Shown one piece after another: positions 7,860-17,293 of a DNA stretch of 39,859 bases (its first letter is position 1; every line of letters starts with the position of its first letter). The notes under the pieces were generated by a model. The model worked only from the letters and a program-made list of their open reading frames with translations. It was not told the origin of the DNA and did not search any database. The stretch covers positions 1 to 39,859 of the forward strand of contig CANQDV010000006.1 of assembly GCA_947593955.1 (NCBI GenBank). Reading direction: 5' to 3'. The position numbers and the translations under genes were made by a program. Origin of the DNA: an uncultured Bacilli bacterium (GTDB lineage: Bacteria > Bacillota_I > Bacilli_A > RF39 > UBA660).

Positions 7860-9488
7860 ATGGAAAAAGTTTATGTTTTTGGTCATAAGAAACCAGATAC
7901 TGATTCCGTGGTAGCTGCCATAACTGCATCTTATTATATTAATGAAACTAACAAAAATATGAATGCTCAACCTAGAGTTTTGGGACACTTAAATAATGAA
8001 ACTAAATTTGTTCTTGATTATTTTAATGTCAAACACCCCAAATATTTAAATGATGTCAGACTTCAAATAAGAGATGTTAACTATAAAAAAGATTTTTATA
8101 TTGAAGAACATCAATCAATTATGGAATGCTATAATTATATGATTGATAATAATACTAGCGGTGTACCTATCGTTGATAATAATCATAAATTACAAGGAAT
8201 AGTAACTTTAAAGGAAATTGCAAAAGAGTTAATAGATGGTGACTTTTCTTTATTACATACTTCTTATGATAATATTTTAAAAGTATTAAAAGGAAGAGAA
8301 GTATTGCGTTTCAATGATGAAATAGATGCTAAAATAATGGCTGCTGCTTATCGTAGTACTACTTTTTTAAATAATATAGTATTAGATGAAAACACCGCAT
8401 TAATTGTAGGAGATCGCCACAGTATTATTGAATATGCGGTTATGTCAAAAGTTAAGTTAATAATAGTGGTAGGTAATGGAGAAATAAAATTACAACATTT
8501 AAAAATTGCTAAACAAAATAAAGTTAACATAATAAAAACACCACTAAGTACTTTTGAAGTAACTAAATTAATTAATATTAGTAACTATATTAATACTATG
8601 AGTATGAATCCTAAGCCAGTAACTTTTACGTTGTATGATTATTTAAGTGATTTTACAGAAATATCCAGTAAGTTAAAACATACCAACTATCCGATTGTCG
8701 ATAAAAATAATTGTTGTTTAGGAATGCTTAGAATGAGTGATGTTGTAGATCGTAAAAGAAAAAAAGTGATCCTAGTAGATCACAACGAAGAAATTCAAAG
8801 TGTCGATGGCTTAGAAGAAGCAGAAATAGTTGAAGTAATAGACCACCATCGCTTAGGAACTATGGCTACTAATAATCCAATTAATTTTCGAAATATGGCT
8901 GTTGGAAGTACCAATACTATTTTGTATTTAATGTTTAAAGAAAAAAATATAGATATTCCTAAAGATTTAGCAGGAATAATGTTATCAGCTATTATTTCGG
9001 ATACTTTACTATTAAAAAGCCCAACTACTACCAATAACGATTGTAATGCTGTTATGGAGCTTTCTAAATATTTAGATATTAATTATAAGGATTATGGAAT
9101 TAAGATGTTTGAAGCTGGTAGTGAATTAAAAGATAAAACTAAAGAAGAAATCATTTATCATGATTTTAAAATTTTCCATGTTGATGATAAACAAATAGGA
9201 GTAGGACAAGTATTTACTACAAGTTTTAATTATAATAAAGACGATATTTTAGAATATCAAAAATTACTTGATAATATTTCAATAAATAACAATTATGTAT
9301 TGGTAGCTTTATTTATTACAGATATTATAAGTAATGGATCATATGTTATTTATAATAATAGTGCTAAGTCCATTTTAAATGATGCTTTTAATATAGATAA
9401 CATAAATCAAGGAACTTATTTAAAAAATATAGTATCACGTAAAAAACAAATTATTCCACCAATTATAGAGGTATTAGATAATAAATAA
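7860..9488 (+). CDS. ppaC: Manganese-dependent inorganic pyrophosphatase (DHH/DHHA2) with CBS and DRTGG-type insert
   Basis: VFGHKKPDTDSVVAAI, CBS-like STMECYNYM.../PIVDNNHKLQGIVT-type regions, VIDHHRLG motif. Confidence 0.9.
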   Translation: MEKVYVFGHKKPDTDSVVAAITASYYINETNKNMNAQPRVLGHLNNETKFVLDYFNVKHPKYLNDVRLQIRDVNYKKDFYIEEHQSIMECYNYMIDNNTSGVPIVDNNHKLQGIVTLKEIAKELIDGDFSLLHTSYDNILKVLKGREVLRFNDEIDAKIMAAAYRSTTFLNNIVLDENTALIVGDRHSIIEYAVMSKVKLIIVVGNGEIKLQHLKIAKQNKVNIIKTPLSTFEVTKLINISNYINTMSMNPKPVTFTLYDYLSDFTEISSKLKHTNYPIVDKNNCCLGMLRMSDVVDRKRKKVILVDHNEEIQSVDGLEEAEIVEVIDHHRLGTMATNNPINFRNMAVGSTNTILYLMFKEKNIDIPKDLAGIMLSAIISDTLLLKSPTTTNNDCNAVMELSKYLDINYKDYGIKMFEAGSELKDKTKEEIIYHDFKIFHVDDKQIGVGQVFTTSFNYNKDDILEYQKLLDNISINNNYVLVALFITDIISNGSYVIYNNSAKSILNDAFNIDNINQGTYLKNIVSRKKQIIPPIIEVLDNK

Positions 9489-9501
9489 TCTAATCCTTTT
9501 T

Positions 9502-9831
9502 TTATAAAAAGAAATTGGGACTATTATCGTTAACAACGCTATTAGTAGAGTTAATATTAGTTGTCGTAGGATTTGATTTGTTGATGTTTTCTTTATTTGG
9601 TTTATCATCATCTTTGATAGCACCCATTATTTTAAAAATAGTTTTAGTATTATTCCAAATAGGTTTGATTTGATACATGACAGGAATGGCTTGATTAATT
9701 ATATTAAGAGTTTTTTGTGTATTATTTAAAATATTTGACCAATTAACTCTTCCTTTTAAATTGGAGAAGAATCCTCTTTTTATGCCATAATTTTGATAAG
9801 GATAGAAGTTGTTGTAACCACTATTAAACAT
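9502..9831 (-). CDS. YqfQ/VrrA-like protein (possible spore-coat-associated)
   Basis: NWSNILNNTQKTLNIINQAIPVMYQIKPIWNNTKTIFKIMGAI resembles the YqfQ family; Asn-rich low-complexity tail. Confidence 0.55.
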   Translation of the reverse strand: MFNSGYNNFYPYQNYGIKRGFFSNLKGRVNWSNILNNTQKTLNIINQAIPVMYQIKPIWNNTKTIFKIMGAIKDDDKPNKENINKSNPTTTNINSTNSVVNDNSPNFFL

Positions 9832-9935
9832 GATATTCCTCCTTTACATTATTATATGAAATGAAACAAAAAATGTTTAAATTTATAAAGATATATGCTA
9901 TAATTTTTGTATAGTAGGTAAAGAGGGGATGACCA

Positions 9936-11357
9936 ATGAAGAAAGTACTATTGTTTCCTATAACAATTTTAAAGTATGCTAAAAAAGGTCTTGGTTATCT
10001 TTTTGGTAAAAAAACGATTTCTAATCAGGTAAAAGAAAAAAAATTAGAGGGGGAAAGTCTTGAGAAGGAATTAGAAAGAGTAAAAAAAGAAAGTTCTGAT
10101 TTTAAACGTGAAGAAATAGAAGATGAAAATAAAAGACGTGAACGTTTAAAGTTAGGATCTTATAGATATGTTGTAAGGGGTTCTAATGGGACTCTTATTA
10201 AAGGTATTTTTGATGCTGAAAATATTGATGCAGTAAGAATCTTCCTATCTAATGAAGGTTATACTATTTTGAGCATTAAAGAGCGTCAGAAATGGGATGT
10301 CGATATTAATATTGGAGAAGGTAAAATTAATAATAATGATTTAGCTTTTGCTCTTACTCAATTATCAACATATATTAAAGCAGGTATTCCTTTAGTTGAT
10401 TCTATGCGTATTTTGGCGCGACAAACTTCTAAACCACATTTACGACGAATATTTGATAGGGTTGTATATGAATTAGTTGTAGGATGTAATTTTTCAACAG
10501 CTTTGGCTCGTCAAGGAACTACTTTCCCTAGACTTTTAATAAACATGGTTAAAACAGCAGAAATGACGGGAGATTTAGCAGGAACTCTAGATGAGATGGC
10601 AGAATATTATACTAAAACTGAGAAATCAAGAAAACAAATGCTTTCGGCATTAATATATCCAGCAGTCATTTTTATTGCTACTATTGCTGCTCTTGTTTTT
10701 ATTATGATGTTTGTCATACCGCAATTTATTGATATGTTTGCAAGTAATAATGCTGAGCTTCCTAGTATTACTGTTTTTATAATTAACCTTAGTAATTTTT
10801 TCAGTAATTATTGGTGGGCAGTAGCTTTGGTAATCTTAGTAATTTTAATTATTTATAGATGGTTATTTCAAAATGTTAGAGTTTTTAGAAAAGCTATGCA
10901 GACATTTTATATGAGATTACCAGTAGTAGGAAAAGTAATTATTTATAATGAGGTTGCTAATTTAACAAGAACTTTTTCATCACTTTTAAGTCACAGTGTT
11001 TTTATAACCGATAGTATGGAAATATTAAGTCAAATATCACAAAATGAAATATATAAAGAAATGATTAATCGTACTTTAATTGGACTTAGTAAAGGTGCCA
11101 AAATAAGTGATGCTTTTAAGGGAGAATGGGCTTTCCCAGTAGTAGCTTATGAAATGTTAGTAACTGGAGAATCAACTGGACAATTAGCATTAATGATGGA
11201 AAAAGTAGCAGATCACTATCAATCATTGCATGAAAACGCTGTAACAGCTATTAAAAGTTTAATTGAACCAATTATAATTTGCTTTTTGGCAGTTGCAGTT
11301 GGATTTATTCTATTGTCAGTTATCATGCCAATGTTTGATTTATATGGTCAATTATAG
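9936..11357 (+). CDS. Type II secretion/type IV pilus inner-membrane platform protein (GspF/PilC family)
   Basis: Duplicated T2SSF domains: LSTYIKAGIPLVDSMRILARQ..., RTFSSLLSHSVFITDSMEILSQ..., C-terminal VGFILLSVIMPMFDLYGQL. Confidence 0.93.
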   Translation: MKKVLLFPITILKYAKKGLGYLFGKKTISNQVKEKKLEGESLEKELERVKKESSDFKREEIEDENKRRERLKLGSYRYVVRGSNGTLIKGIFDAENIDAVRIFLSNEGYTILSIKERQKWDVDINIGEGKINNNDLAFALTQLSTYIKAGIPLVDSMRILARQTSKPHLRRIFDRVVYELVVGCNFSTALARQGTTFPRLLINMVKTAEMTGDLAGTLDEMAEYYTKTEKSRKQMLSALIYPAVIFIATIAALVFIMMFVIPQFIDMFASNNAELPSITVFIINLSNFFSNYWWAVALVILVILIIYRWLFQNVRVFRKAMQTFYMRLPVVGKVIIYNEVANLTRTFSSLLSHSVFITDSMEILSQISQNEIYKEMINRTLIGLSKGAKISDAFKGEWAFPVVAYEMLVTGESTGQLALMMEKVADHYQSLHENAVTAIKSLIEPIIICFLAVAVGFILLSVIMPMFDLYGQL

Positions 11358-11368
11358 GAGTTTTTTAC

Positions 11369-12130
11369 ATGGAGATTTTGTTAGTAATATTTGTGTTTGT
11401 GATAGGAAGTATTTTTGGATCATTTTTCAATGTAGTAGGATATCGAGTACCACAAAATTTATCTATTGTTAGTCCAGGATCATTTTGTCCTAAATGTCAT
11501 CATGATTTAAAGTGGTATGAATTAATACCTATCTTTTCCTATCTATTTTTAAGAGGAAAATGTTCAAATTGTCATCAAAGAATATCTCTTATTTATCCTT
11601 TTGTCGAAATAACGACAGGATTATTATTTGCTGTATCATTTTATTTGTATGGCTTTTCTACTACTTTTTTAATTCTTATAATAGTTATTTCTTTACTGAT
11701 GATTGTAATTGTCAGTGATATAAATTATTTGGTTATTCCTGATGAAGTAACCATATTCTTTTGCATATTAATTTTTACTGTAAAATTGGTTGCTACAGGT
11801 ATAAGTCAAGCTAGTATTTCTCTTTTATCTGGATTATTGTTGTTTACCCTTATGTATTTAATTATGATCTTAGGTAATTTTATTTTTAAAAAGGAAAGCC
11901 TTGGTGGGGGCGATGTAAAACTAATGTTTTTTGTAGGTATTACAGTAGGTCCTATATTAGGAGCATTTTCTATTTTCTTATCGTCAATTATTGCTCTTCC
12001 TTTATCCCTTTTAGTATATTTAAAAGATAGAGAAAATGTCATTCCTTTTGGACCATTTATTTTAATAGCAACGTTTATAATTATTTTATTTAATGTAGAT
12101 GTCCCAACACTTCTTCAATTATTTAGGTAA
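11369..12130 (+). CDS. Prepilin peptidase (A24 family)
   Basis: GSFFNVVGYRVPQ, CPKCHHDLKWYELIPIFSYLFLRGKCSNCHQ, SDINYLVIPDE, LGGGDVKLM. Confidence 0.95.
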   Translation: MEILLVIFVFVIGSIFGSFFNVVGYRVPQNLSIVSPGSFCPKCHHDLKWYELIPIFSYLFLRGKCSNCHQRISLIYPFVEITTGLLFAVSFYLYGFSTTFLILIIVISLLMIVIVSDINYLVIPDEVTIFFCILIFTVKLVATGISQASISLLSGLLLFTLMYLIMILGNFIFKKESLGGGDVKLMFFVGITVGPILGAFSIFLSSIIALPLSLLVYLKDRENVIPFGPFILIATFIIILFNVDVPTLLQLFR

Positions 12131-12187
12131 ATAAAAGTTTCATTATCATTTATTATTATGTTATACTAATATCAGTAGGTGATTTCT

Positions 12188-13081
12188 ATGTTAGAAGTTA
12201 AAGAATTTGCTAAAGTATCACAAGATGTGCAACTAAAATTAAAACAAGATTTTATTAAAGCTTTGGAAGATAGAAAATTTAATGAATTAATACAAACTTT
12301 AAAAGCAGACGAGAATATATTAATGAAGTATACTTCTAGACTTAAAGAAGCATCTATCGAGTTTGATAATTGTAAAAATTGTCATGGATTAGAGACGTGC
12401 CACAACAAAATAAAAGGTTTTAGTTATGTACCTACCAAAGATAATAATATTATTATCTTTTCATATAAAGAATGTCATTTTAAAGCCAAAGATTCTTATA
12501 AAGATAATGTTTTGCTTTTTGATGTACCACAAGCAATAAAGAATGCTAGTTTCAAAGATTTATATAAAGATAAAAATAGAATTGAAATTATTAAAAAAAT
12601 GAAAAGTTTTATGGATAATTATTTTGTTAATAAAGAGAAAGCCATATATTTACATGGAAGTTTTGGTTCAGGGAAAACTTATTTAATAGGAGCCTTGTTT
12701 AATGAAATGGCTAAAAAAAATGTCAAAGGAATTATTATTCATTTACCAGAATTTTTAAGAGGATTAAAAGAATCATTTTCTACCGATTATAGTGAAAGAT
12801 ATGACACAATTAAAAAGGTTCCACTTTTATTAATTGATGATATTGGAGCAGAGTATTTGACAGGATGGTCAAGAGATGAAGTCTTGGAGCCACTATTACA
12901 ATATCGAATGGATTCTAATCTAGCAACTTTTTTTACATCCAACTTTACTATTGAAGAATTAGAAAAACATTTGGCTGTAGCATCTAATGGTGTTGATCGA
13001 GTAAAAGCTAAAAGAATAGTTGAGAGAATTAAACAATTAAGTGAACCATATGAATTAATAGGACAAAATTATAGAAGATAG
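12188..13081 (+). CDS. dnaI: Primosomal protein DnaI (helicase loader)
   Basis: Walker A GSFGSGKTYL, Walker B PLLLIDDIGAE, DnaI N-terminal region. AGGTGA SD precedes ATG 12188. Confidence 0.92.
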   Translation: MLEVKEFAKVSQDVQLKLKQDFIKALEDRKFNELIQTLKADENILMKYTSRLKEASIEFDNCKNCHGLETCHNKIKGFSYVPTKDNNIIIFSYKECHFKAKDSYKDNVLLFDVPQAIKNASFKDLYKDKNRIEIIKKMKSFMDNYFVNKEKAIYLHGSFGSGKTYLIGALFNEMAKKNVKGIIIHLPEFLRGLKESFSTDYSERYDTIKKVPLLLIDDIGAEYLTGWSRDEVLEPLLQYRMDSNLATFFTSNFTIEELEKHLAVASNGVDRVKAKRIVERIKQLSEPYELIGQNYRR

Positions 13082-13133
13082 CATTTTAATAGTTTCAATA
13101 ATAATTAGCAGTTAACAAAATGTAAAATAGTGC

Positions 13134-13162
13134 AAAGGAACTATAAATGTTTCTTTTTTTTT
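13134..13162 (+). terminator. Rho-independent terminator after dnaI
   Basis: AAAGGAAC-TATAAAT-GTTTCTTT then T-run. Confidence 0.6.
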
Positions 13163-13222
13163 ATTGTCAAAGTGTGATAGCTGGTACATAATGGTTATAT
13201 AAGATAGAAGAGGAGTAGGGAA

Positions 13223-15565
13223 ATGAAAAGAGGTAAATATTTTAGTTTTGTATTATTAATGTTAATGATAATAGCATTGATAAGTCCTATTGATGTAGGA
13301 GCTATAACTTATACTAGTTATAAAAAAGGTGATGAAATAGAAATAAAATTAACTGATGCATTAACTAGTAAATTTTATGTAATAGAAGATAGTAATCAAT
13401 CAAGTGATACTGTTAAAGCTATTTATAAAGAATTTTTTAATCCAACGGTGTCATATTCGTATAAAGAAGCAGAAAAAGCGATTGAATCATTAAAAAGTTC
13501 TTGGGTTAAAGTAACCAGTGTAAGTTTACCAACAATGGTTGATATATTTGGTAGTAGTCAATCTCTTAAAGAATCATTTAATTTTAATGTACCAACTTGG
13601 GGAGTTGTTAATAAAAACAATTGTTTTTATTGGACTTCAACACCAACATCAACATCAGATATTGTTGGTCATTGGGCAATAGAAAAATATAATTTACTTG
13701 GCGGTAATTATTTAGGAATAGCTAGTGGTCATTCAGATGATACAAAAGGATATTTAAGGCCAGTAGTAAATGTAAAGAAAGACAATGTTGTTGGGGGAGT
13801 AATTAATACTGAACCAAATACAAAGGATGAATTCGGGTTAAGCGACTTTAAAATTGATGTGTCGGTAACAGATAGAGCTTTAAATATGCTACTTTCTAGT
13901 GGTAACGTTAAAGAGGGAACAAGATATTATGTTAAATTTGTTAGTGGAAAAGATGAAAAACTAAATGATTTGCCAAAAAATGTTGACAGTGTTGAGGCTA
14001 ATCCAATGAATAATAATAGAACTACATGGAATTTAATTACTACTTTTGACGTAAAAAAATATGTTACTGTTAACCAAGATTGGTATATGTTAAAAGGATA
14101 TGATTATGCTTATTTTATGGCATGCAATAGTGAAAAATGTGTAGCATCTGATGAACCAATAAAAGTAGAACGTCCTAGTTTACCAGAGCTATCAAAAAGA
14201 TATGAAGTATTTAATTATGAATTTGGTAGTCAAGTTGGATCTGACGCATTATTTGTTGTTCCAAATTTTCCTTGGCGGGGTAAAGATGGTTCTCATCAAA
14301 TAAATGTAAAGATAGGAAAAATAAATGATGAAAAGCTATTATATTCTATTTATAAAGGTGAAAAAGACGCTTTAGTTAATTTGATGGAATATGCAAAAAA
14401 GAATAATGGTATAACGACCTCAGCAAATGATACGGATTTTTATAGAGATCCTCTGCTACTAGAAACAGAATTGAAGGGAGTTAAATTCGATAGTTCAAAA
14501 ATAGAAAATGAAGCATATTACTTTATTTATACAGAATATGAAAATAGCGATAACTTATATAGAGATTTAAGTGATATAACTATTGCTCAAGGAAAAAATC
14601 GTAGTTTATCTTATGATATTAAGTGGGATTTTGAAGAATCTCCAAGTACAGGTGAGTCTAGTACTGGGTCAGATACAAAGGATGAATTTGGTTTAAGTGA
14701 TTTCAAAATTAAAGTAGATTCTAAAATAGGTGATATTGGTTTTAACATGGTGGCTTATGGTGGTAATTTTAAAAAAGAGACAAATTATTATGTTAAATTT
14801 GTTAATAGTAAAAATGAGAAAATAACCAATTTACCACAAAAAGCTACTGCAGTTGATTATGATTCAGATGATATAATGAAATGGAAAAGTATTTTGGAGT
14901 GGAATGATGAAATGACTATTGAAATTGCTTCCGATTGGTATATGTTAAAGGGATATGAATATGCTTATTTTATGGCTTGTAATGAAGAAAAATGTGTAGT
15001 ATCTAATGAACCAATAAAAGTAGAACGTCCTAGTTTACCAGAACTATCAAAAAGGTATTATATACACTATAAAAATGCCGATAGCGGTACTAAAGATTGG
15101 GGATTATTCATTGCTCCACAATTTCCATATGATGGCACTAAAAACGGTTCACATATAATAAATGTAAAGATAGGAAAAATAAATGATGAAAAATTAATAT
15201 ATTCAATTTATAAAGGCGAAGGAAAAGCTTTAGATAATTTGATGGAATATGCTAAAAAGAATGATGGCATTTCTATTTCAACTAGTGATAATTATCGAGA
15301 TGACATTAAAGTTGATAAATTAAAAATAGAAAATGGAGCTTATTATTACATATATACAGAATATGAAAATAGTGATAACTTATATAGAGATTTAAGCGAT
15401 ATAGCTATTGCTTATGGAAAAGCTGATTTTTTATCAAATGATATTAAGTGGGACTATGAAAAGAATCCAAGTACTGGGGATGTTAATATGTATGTTTTAT
15501 TTGGGGGAATGTTATTAGTAATTGGATTAGGAGTAGTATCTTATAAGAAATTAAAAGTTAATTAA
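13223..15565 (+). CDS. Cell-wall surface protein with lectin-like N-domain, tandem ~285-aa repeats and LPXTG-like (NPSTG) anchor
   Basis: Signal peptide MKRGKYFSFVLLMLMIIALISPIDVGA; FYWTSTPTSTSDIVGHW...YLRPVVNV; two DEFGLSDFKI... units; C-terminal NPSTGD + hydrophobic segment + KKLKVN. Confidence 0.8.
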   Translation: MKRGKYFSFVLLMLMIIALISPIDVGAITYTSYKKGDEIEIKLTDALTSKFYVIEDSNQSSDTVKAIYKEFFNPTVSYSYKEAEKAIESLKSSWVKVTSVSLPTMVDIFGSSQSLKESFNFNVPTWGVVNKNNCFYWTSTPTSTSDIVGHWAIEKYNLLGGNYLGIASGHSDDTKGYLRPVVNVKKDNVVGGVINTEPNTKDEFGLSDFKIDVSVTDRALNMLLSSGNVKEGTRYYVKFVSGKDEKLNDLPKNVDSVEANPMNNNRTTWNLITTFDVKKYVTVNQDWYMLKGYDYAYFMACNSEKCVASDEPIKVERPSLPELSKRYEVFNYEFGSQVGSDALFVVPNFPWRGKDGSHQINVKIGKINDEKLLYSIYKGEKDALVNLMEYAKKNNGITTSANDTDFYRDPLLLETELKGVKFDSSKIENEAYYFIYTEYENSDNLYRDLSDITIAQGKNRSLSYDIKWDFEESPSTGESSTGSDTKDEFGLSDFKIKVDSKIGDIGFNMVAYGGNFKKETNYYVKFVNSKNEKITNLPQKATAVDYDSDDIMKWKSILEWNDEMTIEIASDWYMLKGYEYAYFMACNEEKCVVSNEPIKVERPSLPELSKRYYIHYKNADSGTKDWGLFIAPQFPYDGTKNGSHIINVKIGKINDEKLIYSIYKGEGKALDNLMEYAKKNDGISISTSDNYRDDIKVDKLKIENGAYYYIYTEYENSDNLYRDLSDIAIAYGKADFLSNDIKWDYEKNPSTGDVNMYVLFGGMLLVIGLGVVSYKKLKVN
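13820..15480 (+). repeat. Two in-frame tandem domain repeats, period about 855 bp
   Basis: ACAAAGGATGAATT at 13820 and 14675. GAACCAATAAAAGTAGAACGTCCTAGTTTACCAGA at 14153 and 15008. Offset is 855 in both cases. Confidence 0.85.
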
Positions 15566-15578
15566 TATTTATGATTTA

Positions 15579-15615
15579 GACTGTTGACCAATTTTTGGCA
15601 ACAGTCTTTTCTTTT
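15579..15615 (+). terminator. Rho-independent terminator
   Basis: GACTGTTG ... CAACAGTC followed by TTTTCTTTT. Confidence 0.7.
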
Positions 15616-15680
15616 AAAATATATTTTTTCTAAAATAAAAGACAAATAAGTAATTCTATTTGTCAATTATTTAAAAAAAC

Positions 15681-16280
15681 TTAATAGGCTTTTCTCGTAA
15701 AAATGTTATTAGCTAATTTCTGTACTTGGTGATTACGATTTAATCTTTTTATTTTAGCAAAGGAATATTCGTCAATATTATTTAAATTAATTTCTTGTTC
15801 TTGATCTTTAACACCACAAAATAATGTTTGATCAGTATTTTGTTCTATTTTATCTCTCATCTTTAAATAGATAGCATATTTTTTTATTTCTTTAATTTCT
15901 TCATTGGCCATTTTAAATTTGTGGCCATTAACGACAGCATCTATCGTTAAAATACTACCTGCTATTCCTGCAATTAATTGTGCTTTCTCCGATTTATTAG
16001 TTAATATAGCAACAGGAGCTAATAGGATCATAATAATTTCGCCAATCATAAATGATGCTGCCCATTTTCTTTTTTCTTTAGCGTTCATTAAAGCATCGCT
16101 ATTATTTCTTTCTATTGCTTGTTTAAGTAATTGTTGATATAGTTTTTCTTTTACTTCTTCACTAAAAGGTATAGTATTAGTATGTCCATCAAGATAAGTA
16201 ATAGTAATATTATCATTACCATTTTCCATAAATTTTTTAATTAATGAGCTTTGTGCAGCTCCTTCATATCCGTAATTCAT
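15681..16280 (-). CDS. Hypothetical membrane protein
   Basis: ORF with AAGGAGAG SD on the minus strand; central hydrophobic segments. Confidence 0.7.
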   Translation of the reverse strand: MNYGYEGAAQSSLIKKFMENGNDNITITYLDGHTNTIPFSEEVKEKLYQQLLKQAIERNNSDALMNAKEKRKWAASFMIGEIIMILLAPVAILTNKSEKAQLIAGIAGSILTIDAVVNGHKFKMANEEIKEIKKYAIYLKMRDKIEQNTDQTLFCGVKDQEQEINLNNIDEYSFAKIKRLNRNHQVQKLANNIFTRKAY

Positions 16281-16352
16281 GTCTTTCTCTCCTTATAAGT
16301 ATTAAATATAATAACAAAAATACCTAATATAGTCAATTTTTTTTAATAACTC

Positions 16353-16381
16353 TTGACAAACTAAAATAATTTGCATATAAT
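16353..16381 (+). promoter_or_regulatory. Sigma-A promoter of the infC operon
   Basis: TTGACA, 17-nt spacer, TATAAT. Confidence 0.85.
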
Positions 16382-16384
16382 CTA

Positions 16385-16517
16385 TAACGTAAAAAAGAAA
16401 AAGGAAAGCGATGTACCTACATCCACCTGATTGGCGAATAGCAATAGGTAAAAGGCCTAAAAAAAATAAGTAATATTTTTTTGAATGGTTAAAGTAGGTA
16501 TATTTACCTACTTTTTT
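16385..16517 (+). promoter_or_regulatory. infC-rpmI-rplT leader with terminator/antiterminator (L20-leader type)
   Basis: Terminator AAAGTAGGTA-TATT-TACCTACTTTTTT (16491-16517). Upstream TACCTAC (16414-16420) can pair with GTAGGTA (16494-16500) or with TAGGTA (16445-16450). Confidence 0.7.
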
Positions 16518-16539
16518 ATATTCAATGGAGGTGTTTTAT

Positions 16540-17064
16540 ATAGCAAACACAAAGAATGGTCAACTTATTAATGAAGAAATTAAGGTTAGTCAAGTTTTGG
16601 TAATTGGACCTAATGGGGAACAAGTAGGAGTTAAACCTATTGGTGATGCATTAACTTTAGCAAGTTATGCAGGACTAGATTTAGTACTTATCAATCCTAA
16701 TGGTAATCCACCTGTATGTAAAGTAATGGATTATAATAAATATAAGTATGAAAAAGCCAAAAAAGAAAAAGAAGCCCTAAAACGTCAAAAACAATCTTTA
16801 GCAGAATTAAAAGAATTTAGACTTTCACCAACTATTGATGTAGGAGATTTTGAAACCAAATTAAGAAATGTTCGCAAGTATATTGAAAAAGGGGACAAAG
16901 TTAGAATGGTAATTCGATTTAAAGGAAGACAGATGGCCCATACGGAATTAGGGCAAGATGTTTTACTAAGATTTGCTAGTAGACTTGAAGATGTTGCTGA
17001 AATTAGCGAACAACCAAAATTAGACGGTAGAAGTATGACTATGCTATTAATCCAAAAGAAATAA
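16540..17064 (+). CDS. infC: Translation initiation factor IF-3 (apparent AUA start)
   Basis: LINEEIKVSQVLVIGPNGEQVG...; GGAGGTG SD at 16527-16533, 6 nt before ATA 16540. The ATG at 16525 overlaps the SD. Confidence 0.9.
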   Translation: MANTKNGQLINEEIKVSQVLVIGPNGEQVGVKPIGDALTLASYAGLDLVLINPNGNPPVCKVMDYNKYKYEKAKKEKEALKRQKQSLAELKEFRLSPTIDVGDFETKLRNVRKYIEKGDKVRMVIRFKGRQMAHTELGQDVLLRFASRLEDVAEISEQPKLDGRSMTMLLIQKK

Positions 17065-17081
17065 AAGAAAGGAAGATATTT

Positions 17082-17270
17082 ATGCCAAAATTAAAAACAC
17101 ATAAAGGAATGAAAAAAGTTATCAATGTAAGAAAAAGTGGAACTATTACTATTGGTAGACCAGGAAGTAGACACAATACTGGTAAAAAAAATAGTGCCGT
17201 AAATAGAAAGAACAGAAGTGGATCAACTTTATCAAAAGCTGATTACAACAGATTAAAAGAAATAATCTAA
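17082..17270 (+). CDS. rpmI: 50S ribosomal protein L35
   Basis: MPKLKTHKGMKKVINVRKSGTI... Confidence 0.95.
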   Translation: MPKLKTHKGMKKVINVRKSGTITIGRPGSRHNTGKKNSAVNRKNRSGSTLSKADYNRLKEII

Positions 17271-17293
17271 ATTATTGAATAGGAGGATAGAAG

